Source: Bradyrhizobium sp. (lineage in GTDB: Bacteria > Pseudomonadota > Alphaproteobacteria > Rhizobiales > Xanthobacteraceae). From it: DNA of 64,000 nt. Under the pieces are notes generated by a model. The model made no database searches. It was not told where the DNA came from and worked only from the letters and a program-made list of their open reading frames with translations. A program made the position numbers and the translations under genes. The stretch is taken from NCBI RefSeq assembly GCF_016219575.1, contig NZ_JACRMG010000003.1:1-64000 (forward strand), read 5' to 3'. Position 1 is the first letter of the stretch. Every line of letters begins with the position of its first letter. This document shows, piece by piece, positions 16,557 to 24,943 of this stretch.

Positions 16557-17777
16557 TTAAGTCAGGGCGCTCTTGAGATCGAAGCCGGGATCGGCCGCCT
16601 GCTCCGGAATGATTGAACCATTTTGGGCAAGCAGCCTCCGGCCGAACATGTGGTCGCCGGCGCGGTTGACGGATTCGATGCCGAGAAGCTTTTCGCCCTT
16701 GTAGCAGAAGGCTGAGAACTGCCCCTGCGCGCGGTCGCCACGAACGACTACGCGGTCGTAGCCGGTGGTGAGGCCCACCATCTGCAGCTTGTCCGGCCCC
16801 TGGTCGCTCCAGAACCAGGGCAGGCCGTCATAAACGTCGTCCTTGCCGGTCAGCCGCGCCGCCACGCACCGCGCGTGGTCGGTGGCGTTCTGAACGGACT
16901 CCAGCCGCAGCGATCCGCCAAACCGCTGGCTGGCATAGAGTGCGCAGTCGCCGATCGCCGAGATGTTCTGATCGGCGGTGAGCAGATGATCGTTGACGAT
17001 GATGCCGGAAGCGACCGGAAGCCCCGCCTCCCCGGCAAGTTCGACATTCGGCAGCACGCCGACGCCGACCACGATGAGATCGGCCGGGATGTGCCGGCCG
17101 TCGCTGAGGCTGACGCCGGTGACCTTCCTGCCGTCGCTCTCGATGCTGGTGACCTGCACGCCGAGATGGATGCAAACGCCGGCCGCAGCGAAACGCTGCT
17201 GGGAGAATTCGGAGATTTCCGCCGTCACCGCTCGCCCCATCACGCGCGCACCAAGTTCGACCACGTCGACCTCGAGCCCCTTGGCGCGCGCGGTCGCGGC
17301 GAATTCGAGGCCTATGAAGCCGGCGCCGATCACGACGACATGGTGATGATCGGTCATGCGGTCGCGCAGCACCTGGCTCTCGTCGAGCGTGCGCAGATAG
17401 CGCACGTCTTCGAGCGTGGCGTTGGGAAGATCGAGCAGGCGGTTGCGCGCGCCAGTGGCGAGCACGAGATGGCCATAGTCGAGCGACGAGCCGGAAGCGA
17501 GCTTCAGCTTGCGCGCGGCGCGGTCGATCGCCGTGCCGCGATCGGCGACCAGTTCGATCTTCTGGTCGTGGAAGAATTTTTCCGGCCGGAAGCTAAGGGT
17601 TTCCGGACCGCCGGTGCCCTTGAGATAGGCCTTCGACAGGGGCGGCCGCTGGTACGGCAGATGGCCCTCGTCATTGACGAGCAGGATGCGTTCGGCGAAG
17701 CCGTTTTGCCGCAGCGACATGGCGAGCTGGAAGCCGGCATGTCCCGCGCCGGCGACGACAACCGATCCCGCCGTCAT
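16557..17777 (-). CDS. FAD-dependent ferredoxin/rubredoxin reductase
   Basis: A 406-residue flavoprotein of the putidaredoxin/rhodocoxin reductase group. It has N-terminal FAD-binding VVVAGAGHAGFQLAMSLR, the QRPPLSKAYLKG motif, the NAD-binding VVIGAGFIGLEFAATARAKG, and the second FAD contact in ISAIGDCALY. It passes electrons from NADH to a small iron-sulfur or Rieske partner that feeds a P450 or oxygenase. No ferredoxin, P450 or oxygenase gene is next to it, so its partner must be elsewhere. The start ATG 17777 has only a weak ribosome-binding site. Confidence 0.92.
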   Translation of the reverse strand: MTAGSVVVAGAGHAGFQLAMSLRQNGFAERILLVNDEGHLPYQRPPLSKAYLKGTGGPETLSFRPEKFFHDQKIELVADRGTAIDRAARKLKLASGSSLDYGHLVLATGARNRLLDLPNATLEDVRYLRTLDESQVLRDRMTDHHHVVVIGAGFIGLEFAATARAKGLEVDVVELGARVMGRAVTAEISEFSQQRFAAAGVCIHLGVQVTSIESDGRKVTGVSLSDGRHIPADLIVVGVGVLPNVELAGEAGLPVASGIIVNDHLLTADQNISAIGDCALYASQRFGGSLRLESVQNATDHARCVAARLTGKDDVYDGLPWFWSDQGPDKLQMVGLTTGYDRVVVRGDRAQGQFSAFCYKGEKLLGIESVNRAGDHMFGRRLLAQNGSIIPEQAADPGFDLKSALT

Positions 17778-18053
17778 TGGTCACGCCCGGTCGCAAGCCC
17801 AATCGAAAGGGCACAGGAAATACCCACGTCGTCACCTCTTCGCCGATTTTGGTGCTTGCCACGTCATCCCCGGAGGCGGCGGCGTGCGCCTCTCCGCAGA
17901 ATGGCGGCATTTCTGGCATCGCGGATTGAGGCAGCGCAAGCGCCAATCCCCTGCCCCGCGACGGGGCAAATCTTGCAGACTTCTCCGGGATTGTCACCTG
18001 CCCCTTCCCGGACTTAAATGCGCGGCCGAACTTCCGACACGGGGCCTTTTCAG

Positions 18054-18836
18054 ATGTCTGCAACCACCGAACCCGCTACTCTTTCGATCGACGGGGCGAT
18101 CGCCACCATCACGCTGAACCGGCCCGAAGCGTTCAATTCGGTCAATCTGGCGATCGCGCAGAAGCTGGAGCAACTCGGCGCCGAGGTCGAGGCCAATGAC
18201 GCCATCAAGGTGCTGGTGATCCAGGGCGAAGGCCGCGCCTTCTCCGCCGGCGGCGATCTGCAGACCATCGGTGCGGCGGCGGAGGCCGATGCCATCGCGC
18301 CCGTGGTCGGCGAACTCCTGAAGCACTATCACGCCTTCATCGAGACGGTGCGACGGATGCCCAAGATCGTGCTCTCCAGCGTGCATGGTTCGGCGGCCGG
18401 CGCCGGCATGGGACTCGCCTTCATCACCGATCTCTGCATCGCGGCCGAGGACGCCAAGTTCACGCCGGCCTATGCCAAGATCGGCGTTTCGCCCGATGGC
18501 GGCAGCACCGTCGGCATGGTGGGCACGGTCGGCGTGCGCCGCGCGTTCCAGATCTTTCTGGCGGAAGACAGTTTTACCGCGCAGCAGGCCTATGACTGGG
18601 GGCTGGTCGCAAGGGTGGTTCCGCCGGACGAGCTGAAGGCGGCGACGAAAAAACTCGCCGAGCGGCTGGCGCGCAATCCGCCGGCGGCAATCGGCGCAAC
18701 CAAGGCGCTGCTCTACCAGGCTACAACGACGCCGACCAAGGCACAGCTCGCTGCCGAGGAGAAGAAGATCATCGACTGCATGCACACGGAGGATTTCCGC
18801 GTTGCCGTGAAGAAATTCACCAGCAAATCGAAGTAG
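18054..18836 (+). CDS. Enoyl-CoA hydratase/isomerase family protein
   Basis: A 260-residue crotonase-fold enzyme, acting on acyl-CoA thioesters. It shows LNRPEAFNSVN, the first oxyanion-hole strand GRAFSAGGDL and the second VHGSAAGAGMGLAF, then the family's PDGGST turn. The glutamate of typical hydratases in the first active-site strand is not obvious, so isomerase or other crotonase chemistry is possible. I prefer ATG 18054 to ATG 18018 because the conserved fold begins there, although the ribosome-binding site is weak. It is followed after 3 bases by a histidine phosphatase gene. Confidence 0.9.
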   Translation: MSATTEPATLSIDGAIATITLNRPEAFNSVNLAIAQKLEQLGAEVEANDAIKVLVIQGEGRAFSAGGDLQTIGAAAEADAIAPVVGELLKHYHAFIETVRRMPKIVLSSVHGSAAGAGMGLAFITDLCIAAEDAKFTPAYAKIGVSPDGGSTVGMVGTVGVRRAFQIFLAEDSFTAQQAYDWGLVARVVPPDELKAATKKLAERLARNPPAAIGATKALLYQATTTPTKAQLAAEEKKIIDCMHTEDFRVAVKKFTSKSK

Positions 18837-18839
18837 GCG

Positions 18840-19412
18840 ATGTCAGCACCGTCACGCTCCTTCATCTGCCTGCGCCATGGGGCCACCGACTGGAACAGGC
18901 AGGGGCTGTTCCAGGGCCGCACCGACAATCCGCTGAACGATGACGGCATCGCGCAGGCGCATGCGGCCGCGGAGAAGTTGCGCGCCGTCGAGCTCACCCA
19001 TGTCGTGTCCAGCCCCCTGCTCCGCGCGGTGCAGACCGCCGAGATCATTGCCGGCCTTGCATCCAGGACCGTTACGCTCGATCACGGCCTGATCGAACTC
19101 GATTTCGGCAGTTTTGAAGGAAGGCCGGTTCGCGAGCTGATGATGCAGCACCGCAAGAACAGCGCGCAGGGGCTGGTCGACATGCTGCCGGCGGATTCCG
19201 AGCCATGGGCCGATGTCGCCTCGCGCGCAGTGCGCTCGGTCAGCCACTGGCTCGACCGCCATCCCGGGGATGAAATCCTGTTCGTCTGCCACGACGCCGT
19301 CATGCAATCGATGGCGCAACGACTGACCGGTAATTTCTTCAAGAACGGCCACGGCAGGCCGTTCCGCTTCACGCGGACGGATGACGTCTGGACCGTGGTC
19401 GAGGTCGGCTGA
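18840..19412 (+). CDS. Histidine phosphatase family protein
   Basis: A 190-residue member of the phosphoglycerate-mutase-like superfamily. It has the catalytic RHG motif (R12-H13-G14) in LRHGATDWN, the NPLNDDGIAQA segment, and the second histidine in LFVCHDAVMQ. Such proteins remove phosphate from small molecules or protect against damaged metabolites; the substrate is not evident. It starts 3 bases after the enoyl-CoA hydratase stop, so the two are probably co-transcribed. It ends 2 bases from the convergent binding-protein gene. Confidence 0.92.
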   Translation: MSAPSRSFICLRHGATDWNRQGLFQGRTDNPLNDDGIAQAHAAAEKLRAVELTHVVSSPLLRAVQTAEIIAGLASRTVTLDHGLIELDFGSFEGRPVRELMMQHRKNSAQGLVDMLPADSEPWADVASRAVRSVSHWLDRHPGDEILFVCHDAVMQSMAQRLTGNFFKNGHGRPFRFTRTDDVWTVVEVG

Positions 19413-19414
19413 CC

Positions 19415-20200
19415 CTATTTGGAAGCCGTTCGCGGCTCCAGTCCGGCACCCCTGATGGCCCCGGCTGCGCGCGCCGAGGTGAGGAATTCGATCAGCCGCT
19501 TGCCGGACTGCGGCTCGCTCGCGCCGGCCACCACGGCGGCTGAAAACGTCTGGATGAACTGGATCTCCATGGGGAGCACCCCGGCGAGGTCCACGCCCTT
19601 GTCGTGCAGGATTTCGCTGACCGGCAGCACCGCAAGCTCCGCCTCGCCCGCCCCAACCATTGCCGTAGCGCCGGCGCCGCGGGGGCTTACCTTGACGTTG
19701 ATCGTCTCCGCGATGCCGAGCCGCGGGAACAACTCCTTCATGAGCCAGATGCCGGACGTGCTGGCCGGAACTGCCACGACCCTGGCCTTGAGGAGCGCCT
19801 GCCTGATCGCATCGACTGTGCCAAGGTCCGGCTTTGCGGCCCCCGCACGCACGGCGACGCCGACACCGACCGTTGCAAGATTGACATCCGTGCCGGCGGC
19901 GATGCGGTTGGCGGCGATCAGGCCGTCGAGCCCCTCGCGCGAGAGGATCACGACGTCCGCGTTCTCCCCGCGGGCGAGCTGCGCGCCGATGGTTTGCGGC
20001 CCGTCGCCCTGGGAGGCGCCGGATCCGGTCGTCACCTTGATGCCGCTCGCCTGCTCGAATTCCGGCAGCAGTTGCTCATAGGCGCCGGAGAAGCCGCCCG
20101 AGATAATGACCTTCATCTGCGCATGGGCTCCTTGGGGACAGGCGAGCAGCGCAAGAACGGCAAGCACCTTCGCCGGAACCAGCATGCGCGATGCGCTCAT
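19415..20200 (-). CDS. Orphan periplasmic substrate-binding protein, ModA-like
   Basis: A 261-residue secreted protein of the type II periplasmic-binding fold resembling molybdate-binding ModA. Signal peptide MLVPAKVLAVLALLACPQGAHA is split from the mature start QMKVIISGGFSGA. The body has GSGASQGD and ADVVILSREGLDGL. No permease or ATPase is nearby, so it may be an orphan that serves another importer or signals. Its ATG overlaps the stop of the IlvD/Edd gene by four bases (ATGA), so it is translationally coupled to a sugar-acid dehydratase, and a sugar-acid ligand is more likely than molybdate. This last point is inference. Confidence 0.85.
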   Translation of the reverse strand: MSASRMLVPAKVLAVLALLACPQGAHAQMKVIISGGFSGAYEQLLPEFEQASGIKVTTGSGASQGDGPQTIGAQLARGENADVVILSREGLDGLIAANRIAAGTDVNLATVGVGVAVRAGAAKPDLGTVDAIRQALLKARVVAVPASTSGIWLMKELFPRLGIAETINVKVSPRGAGATAMVGAGEAELAVLPVSEILHDKGVDLAGVLPMEIQFIQTFSAAVVAGASEPQSGKRLIEFLTSARAAGAIRGAGLEPRTASK

Positions 20201-21912
20201 CGGGGCTGACCCTTGCCGTTCTCGCGCATAAAGTCGAAATCGCAGCCTTCGTCGGCCTGCAGGATGGTCTCGTTGAACAGCCAGGCATAGCCGCGCCTGG
20301 CCCAATCCGGCGTCCTGGCCGGCGCAAGCGCGGCGTGGCGCTTCTTCAATTCGGCCTCGTCGACCAGCAGCTCGATGCGGCGCTTTGCGACGTCGAGCCG
20401 GATCAGGTCGCCGTTCCTCACCAGCGCCAGCGGCCCGCCGACCGCGGATTCCGGAGTGATGTGCAGCACGATGGTGCCGAAGGCGGTGCCGCTCATCCGC
20501 GCATCCGAAATGCGCACCATGTCCTTGACGCCCGTGCGCGCCAGCTTCCTGGGGATCGGCAGATAGCCGGCCTCCGGCATGCCCGGCGCGCCCTTCGGCC
20601 CCGCATTGCGCAGCACCAGCACGTCCTCGGCGGTGACGTCGAGACCGGGATCGTCGACCCGCAGCGTCATGTCCTCGACCGACTCGAACACCACCGCACG
20701 GCCGGTGTGCTGCAGCAGCTTTGGGCTTGCCGCCGACTGCTTGATGACGGCGCCGCGCGGGGCGAGATTGCCATGCAGAATCGCGAGCGCGCCTTCCGCC
20801 TTGATCGGATTGGCCCTGGCACGGATGGCGTCCTGGCCCGGCACTTCCTCTGCACCGGCTACGACTTCACGTAAAGTCGCACCGGTGATGGTTTTGGCAT
20901 CGAGATCAATGAGATCGCCGAGCTGCTTCATCAGCTTCGGCACGCCGCCGGCGTGATGGAAGTGCTCCATGTAGTGATCGCCGGAGGGCTTGAGGTCGAT
21001 CAACACGGGCACCTCGCGGCCGAGCTTGTCGAAGGCTTCGAGATCGATCCTGTGTTTGGTGCGATGGGCCATCGCCGTCAGATGGATCAGCCCGTTGGTG
21101 GAACCGCCGATCGCCTGCAGCACCACCTGCGCGTTGCGGAACGACGACGCGGTCAAGAATTCGCTGGGCTTCGGCCCCTTCGCCTTGGCCATGGCCGCGG
21201 CGACCCGGCCGCTCGCTTCCGCCGAGCGGAAACGTTCGGCATGCGGCGCCGGTATGGTGGCGCTCATCGGCAGCGACAGGCCCATCGCCTCGGTGATGCA
21301 GGCCATGGTGCTGGCGGTGCCCATCACCATGCAGGTGCCGACCGACGGCGCCAGCCGGCCGTTAACGGCCTCGATCTCGTTGTCGTCGATCTCGCCGGCA
21401 CGGTACTTGGCCCACAGCCTTCGGCAATCGGTGCAGGCGCCCAGCACCTCGCCCTTGTGGTGGCCGACCACCATCGGGCCGACGGGAATGACGACGGTCG
21501 GCAGATCGGCGCTGATCGCGGCCATGATCTGCGCCGGCAAGGTCTTGTCGCAGCCGCCGATCACGACCACCGCATCCATCGGCTGGGCGCGGATCATCTC
21601 CTCCGTCTCCATCGCCATCAGGTTGCGCAGATACATCGAGGTCGGGTGGGAAAAGCTCTCGGCGATCGAGATGGTCGGAAACACGAAGGGCATCGCGCCC
21701 GACAGCATCGCGCCGCGCTTCACCGCTTCCAGGATCTGCGGCACGTTGCCGTGGCAGGGATTGTAGTCGCTGTAGGTGTTGGTGATGCCGACGATCGGAC
21801 GGTCCAGCGCATCGTCGGAATAGCCCATCGCCTTGATGAAGGCCTTGCGCAGGAACAGCGAGAACCCGGCATCGCCATAGCTTGCCAATCCCTTGCGAAG
21901 CCCGTCGCTCAT
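20197..21912 (-). CDS. IlvD/Edd family dehydratase (sugar-acid dehydratase type)
   Basis: A 571-residue iron-sulfur dehydratase. Candidate cluster ligands are C53 (NPCHGN), C121 (GGCDKT) and C194 (GTCMVM), the three-cysteine pattern of the [2Fe-2S] branch. The family includes dihydroxy-acid, arabonate, xylonate and gluconate dehydratases. The neighbours (uronate-type dehydrogenase, lactonase, aldehyde dehydrogenase, GntR regulator, lone binding protein) favour a sugar acid over the branched-chain amino acid pathway. ATG 21912 follows AGGAAGAAGAG. It diverges from the GntR gene with two matching operator-like sites between them. Confidence 0.92.
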   Translation of the reverse strand: MSDGLRKGLASYGDAGFSLFLRKAFIKAMGYSDDALDRPIVGITNTYSDYNPCHGNVPQILEAVKRGAMLSGAMPFVFPTISIAESFSHPTSMYLRNLMAMETEEMIRAQPMDAVVVIGGCDKTLPAQIMAAISADLPTVVIPVGPMVVGHHKGEVLGACTDCRRLWAKYRAGEIDDNEIEAVNGRLAPSVGTCMVMGTASTMACITEAMGLSLPMSATIPAPHAERFRSAEASGRVAAAMAKAKGPKPSEFLTASSFRNAQVVLQAIGGSTNGLIHLTAMAHRTKHRIDLEAFDKLGREVPVLIDLKPSGDHYMEHFHHAGGVPKLMKQLGDLIDLDAKTITGATLREVVAGAEEVPGQDAIRARANPIKAEGALAILHGNLAPRGAVIKQSAASPKLLQHTGRAVVFESVEDMTLRVDDPGLDVTAEDVLVLRNAGPKGAPGMPEAGYLPIPRKLARTGVKDMVRISDARMSGTAFGTIVLHITPESAVGGPLALVRNGDLIRLDVAKRRIELLVDEAELKKRHAALAPARTPDWARRGYAWLFNETILQADEGCDFDFMRENGKGQPR

Positions 21913-21956
21913 CTCTTCTTCCTTTTGCTTGGGCGCCCACTAAAGGAGTCCGCTGA

Positions 21957-22031
21957 ATTATTGTCAATGCTCGATAATCCCTACGATGGGCAGCTCGGTG
22001 AAGCCGAGAAATGCGCGGCATTATTGACAAT
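21957..22031. promoter_or_regulatory. Pair of ATTG-N-CAAT operator-like sites
   Basis: Two near-identical words, ATTATTGTCAATG (from 21957; dyad 21960-21968) and TTATTGACAATGA (from 22021; dyad 22023-22031), lie between the divergent dehydratase and GntR genes. Each has the dyad ATTG-N-CAAT. Their centres are 63 bases apart, close to six helical turns, so two regulator dimers would sit on the same DNA face. They are good candidates for GntR-family operators controlling both genes. Confidence 0.6.
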
Positions 22032-22059
22032 GAGCAGCGCCGCGTGCTGACTTCAAGTC

Positions 22060-22749
22060 ATGACCGCGCAAGCCGCATCGCAGGCCTCGCCGCTCTCTCG
22101 CGAGGAGGAGCAGGCGGAAGTGATCCGCCGGCTGGAGGAGGACATCATCTTCGGCCGCTTCGCGCCGGGCTCGCGGCTGGTCGAGGACAGCCTGATGGGC
22201 CGCTATGGCGCGAGCCGGCACTTCGTCCGCCAAGCACTGTTCCAGCTCGAGCGGCAGGGCATCGTGCTGCGCGAGAAGAACATCGGCGCCACGGTACGGT
22301 TCTATTCCGCCGAGGAGGTGCGCCAGATCTACGAGGTACGGGAGATGCTGACGCGGCAGGCCGCGCTGATGATCCCCCTGCCAGCGCCTGCGAGCCTGAT
22401 CGAGCAGCTCACCGAATTGCAGCGGCACTATTGCGAGAAGGCCGACGCGCAGGACCTGCGCGGCATCCATGAGGCCAACGACGCCTTTCACGTCGCGCTG
22501 TTCTCGGCCTGCGGCAATCCGTACCTGGTGCGCTCGCTAAGGGATTACATGAACATCACCCTGCCGATGCGGGCGAAGAATCTCGCCGACAAGGAAGGCC
22601 TCGCGCTGTCGCGCCGCCAGCATGAATTGATGATCGAGCTGCTGAAGGGCCGCGACAGCTGGGCGTTCGCGCAGCTCTGCGTCGATCACATGCAATACAG
22701 CAAGTCGGATTATCTCGGGCGTATCGCCGGAGATAAGCGACCGAAGTAG
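22060..22749 (+). CDS. GntR family transcriptional regulator, FCD type
   Basis: A 229-residue regulator. The winged helix occupies the first 75 residues, with FAPGSRLVEDSLMGRYGASR and FQLERQGIVLREKN typical of GntR. The C-terminal all-helical FCD domain contains a metal-binding-like NDAFHVALF segment. FCD regulators usually answer to sugar acids or other carboxylates and repress divergent catabolic genes. It diverges from the IlvD/Edd dehydratase across 147 bases carrying two matched dyads. ATG 22060 lies 29 bases beyond the second dyad. Confidence 0.93.
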   Translation: MTAQAASQASPLSREEEQAEVIRRLEEDIIFGRFAPGSRLVEDSLMGRYGASRHFVRQALFQLERQGIVLREKNIGATVRFYSAEEVRQIYEVREMLTRQAALMIPLPAPASLIEQLTELQRHYCEKADAQDLRGIHEANDAFHVALFSACGNPYLVRSLRDYMNITLPMRAKNLADKEGLALSRRQHELMIELLKGRDSWAFAQLCVDHMQYSKSDYLGRIAGDKRPK

Positions 22750-22753
22750 TCGC

Positions 22754-22833
22754 TGTCATTCCGGGATGGTCCGAAGGACCAGACCCGGAATCTCGAGATC
22801 CCGGGTTCGATGCTTCGCATCGCCCCGGAATGA
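22754..22833. repeat. Dispersed palindromic repeat between convergent genes
   Basis: The 80 bases between the GntR gene and the dehydrogenase gene form an inverted element: TCATTCCGGGATGGTCCGAA at one end and CATCGCCCCGGAATGA at the other, with inner CCCGGAATCTCGAGATCCCGGG. It looks like a dispersed intergenic palindrome and could serve as a two-way terminator for the convergent genes. Confidence 0.7.
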
Positions 22834-22839
22834 CCGCTT

Positions 22840-23661
22840 CTATTTCTTCCACTCCACAACGCGGCTCTTGTCGCCGTCGAACTCCATGCTGCAGAACGCA
22901 CCGCCCTGGTAGAAATCGCCGACCGGGTCGGGCTTGAGCTTTGCCTGCTCGGCAAACGCGTGCTCGCGGAAATCTTCTGCCCTGCCGGTCGGGCGATAGC
23001 CGAGGTCGTAGGCGCGGTGGTTGTCCCACCACGCGCGCTCGTTGTAGGAGGCGCCATAGAGCACTTCGAAATGGATGTCGGGATGCTCGAGCCCGATGCG
23101 ACAGAGCTGCACCAGGTCTTCCGGCTTGAGCCAGATCGACAGCCGGCGATGGTCCAGCGGCACCTCGCCGAAATTGCCGATGCGCAGGCACGTCACCTTC
23201 ATGCCGTGCTTGTCGGCATAGAGCGCGCCCATCGCCTCGCCAAAGACCTTGCTGACACCGTAGCGGCTGTCGGGCCGCGCGGTGACGTCGGCGCCGATGC
23301 GGTGGTGGCGCGGATAGAAGCCGACGGCGTGGTTGGACGAGGCGAAGATCACGCGCTTGACGCCCTTCTTGTAGGCGGCCTCGAACAGATTGTAGCAACC
23401 GATGATGTTGGCCTGGTGGATCTGGTCCCAGCTGCCTTCGATGGAATAGCCGCCGAAATGCAGGATGCCGTCGACGCCCTCGCAGATCGCCTCGACCTGC
23501 GCGAGGTCGGCGAGGTCGGCCGCCTTGAATCTTTCGGAGCCGGCGAGATCGGCCGGCTTCTTGATGTCGCTGAGCACGAGGTCCGGATAGACCGGCGGCA
23601 GCAGCTTGCGCAGGCTCGTTCCAATGCCCCCCGCGGCGCCAGTCATCAATATGCGTGGCAT
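22840..23661 (-). CDS. NAD-dependent epimerase/dehydratase family, uronate dehydrogenase-like
   Basis: A 273-residue extended short-chain dehydrogenase. It has the NAD-binding MTGAAGGIGTSLR and the catalytic tyrosine/lysine pair in SRYGVSKVFGE. The overall layout, with LHFGGYSIEGSWDQ and FASSNHAVGFY, fits uronate dehydrogenases, which oxidise galacturonate or glucuronate to aldaro-lactones. ATG 23661 follows GAGGGAAGCG; a longer frame upstream has no such site. It diverges from an SMP-30 lactonase gene, a suitable next step for a lactone product. Confidence 0.85.
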   Translation of the reverse strand: MPRILMTGAAGGIGTSLRKLLPPVYPDLVLSDIKKPADLAGSERFKAADLADLAQVEAICEGVDGILHFGGYSIEGSWDQIHQANIIGCYNLFEAAYKKGVKRVIFASSNHAVGFYPRHHRIGADVTARPDSRYGVSKVFGEAMGALYADKHGMKVTCLRIGNFGEVPLDHRRLSIWLKPEDLVQLCRIGLEHPDIHFEVLYGASYNERAWWDNHRAYDLGYRPTGRAEDFREHAFAEQAKLKPDPVGDFYQGGAFCSMEFDGDKSRVVEWKK

Positions 23662-23673
23662 CGCTTCCCTCAT

Positions 23674-23722
23674 TTTGGTTGCGATCATTTGCGGTCGTCG
23701 ACCGAGGGTGATAGCAAACCAA
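23674..23722. promoter_or_regulatory. Nested dyad between divergent dehydrogenase and lactonase genes
   Basis: A perfect 13-base palindrome CGGTCG-T-CGACCG (23692-23704) is flanked by a second, imperfect pair: TTGGTTGCGATC (23675-23686) and GATAGCAAACCAA (23710-23722). The outer pair is centred on the same point with a one-base offset. It lies 30 bases before one start codon and about 30 before the other, a natural operator site for shared control. Confidence 0.55.
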
Positions 23723-23754
23723 CTTGCGAGGAAACGCAATAACGAGAACAGCAA

Positions 23755-24723
23755 ATGTCCGATGCAACTTCATACGCGGCCGGATGGCGGCAGGCGACCC
23801 ATTATCCCGATCCCGCGATCCGTGCGCTCGATCCGCGCTTCGAGAAATACTGGTTGAAGTTGTCTGCCGTGGAGCGGCTGACCACGGGCCTTCGCTGGGC
23901 GGAAGGCCCGGTGTGGTTCGGCGACGGGCGTTATCTGCTGTGCAGCGACATCCCGAACCAGCGCATCCTCAAGTGGGAGGAAGAGACCGGCGCGGTCAGC
24001 ATTTTCCGCAAGCCGTCGAACTTCGCCAACGGCAACACCCGCGACCGCCAGGGAAGGCTCATCACCTGCGAGCATGGCGGGCGGCGTGTGGTGCGCACCG
24101 AATATGACGGCTCGATCACCGTGTTGATGGATTCCTTCAACGGCAAGCGGCTGAACTCGCCGAACGATGTGGTGGTTAAATCCGACGGCTCGATCTGGTT
24201 CACCGATCCCATTTTCGGCCTGCTCGGCAATTACGAGGGCTACAAGGCCGAGTCCGAGATCGATATGAACGTCTACCGGATCGACGGGCAAACGGGGAAA
24301 GCCAGCATAGTCGCCGAAGGCGTGCTGGGGCCGAACGGGCTTGCCTTCTCGCCGGATGAAAAGATCCTCTACGTGATCGAATCTCGGGGCGTGCCGACCC
24401 GGAAAATCCTCGCCTATGACGTCTCGCCCTCCGGCGACAAGCTTTCCAACAAGCGCGTCTTCGTCGATGCCGGGCCCGGCACGCCGGACGGCTTTCGCGT
24501 CGACATCGACGGCAATCTCTGGTGCGGCTGGGGCATGGGCGATCCCGAGCTCGACGGCGTCGTGGTGTTCGCCCCCGACGGCGTCATGATCGGCCGAATC
24601 GCGCTGCCCGAGCGCTGCGCCAACGTCTGCTTCGGCGGCCTTAAGCGCAACCGCCTGTTCATGGCGGCGAGCCAGTCGATCTATGCGCTGTATGTGAACA
24701 CGCAGGGAGCGTCGGGGGGATAG
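23755..24723 (+). CDS. SMP-30/gluconolactonase family lactonase
   Basis: A 322-residue beta-propeller hydrolase that opens sugar lactones to sugar acids. The family landmarks are LRWAEGPVWFGDGRYLLCSD, with the glutamate metal ligand in AEGPVW, and SPNDVVVKSDGSIWFTDP, with the asparagine/aspartate ligands. Further landmarks are GPNGLAFSPDEKILYV and GTPDGFRVDIDGNLW. No signal peptide is visible, so it is cytoplasmic. It is divergent from the uronate-type dehydrogenase and, with the IlvD/Edd dehydratase, fits a non-phosphorylative sugar route. Confidence 0.92.
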   Translation: MSDATSYAAGWRQATHYPDPAIRALDPRFEKYWLKLSAVERLTTGLRWAEGPVWFGDGRYLLCSDIPNQRILKWEEETGAVSIFRKPSNFANGNTRDRQGRLITCEHGGRRVVRTEYDGSITVLMDSFNGKRLNSPNDVVVKSDGSIWFTDPIFGLLGNYEGYKAESEIDMNVYRIDGQTGKASIVAEGVLGPNGLAFSPDEKILYVIESRGVPTRKILAYDVSPSGDKLSNKRVFVDAGPGTPDGFRVDIDGNLWCGWGMGDPELDGVVVFAPDGVMIGRIALPERCANVCFGGLKRNRLFMAASQSIYALYVNTQGASGG

Positions 24724-24738
24724 CCGCAACCACAACTG

Positions 24739-24880
24739 TCGTCCCTGCGAACGCAGGGACTCATAACCACAATAAGCTGTTGTTGGGGCGAGCTGGAGCT
24801 CCAGCTTTCGCAAAACGACTTCCTGTGGTTATGGGTCCCGGCTCGCGCTTCGCTTGGCCGGGACGACAGCGGAGTATGAC
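24739..24880. repeat. Dispersed intergenic repeat, copy A
   Basis: An element bounded by TCGTCCCTGCGAACGCAGGG and GGTCCCGGCTCGCGC...GGGACGAC, with internal CATAACCAC and GTGGTTATG arms. A relative with the same words occupies 29676-29799. Its last 16 bases match 168-183 exactly. Confidence 0.75.
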
Positions 24881-24881
24881 G

Positions 24882-24921
24882 CGGCAAACAAAGAACGCCG
24901 GGGCGATGGCTCGCCCCGGCG
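24882..24921 (-). terminator. Rho-independent terminator of the aldehyde dehydrogenase gene
   Basis: On the minus strand, 23 bases after the stop codon, an 11-base-pair perfect stem (24911-24921 with 24896-24906) closes a 4-base loop and is followed by TTCTTTGTTT. The stem is CGCCGGGGCGA against TCGCCCCGGCG. This is a textbook intrinsic terminator layout. Confidence 0.85.
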
Positions 24922-24943
24922 TCCTGTTTCTCTCGCGATCAGC

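Noticed and set aside
20197..21912. Assignment of the IlvD/Edd protein to branched-chain amino acid synthesis (ilvD)
   Set aside because: The context (GntR regulator, lone binding protein, lactonase and uronate-type dehydrogenase) and three-cysteine pattern favour a sugar-acid dehydratase. No other ilv gene is present, so no symbol was given.
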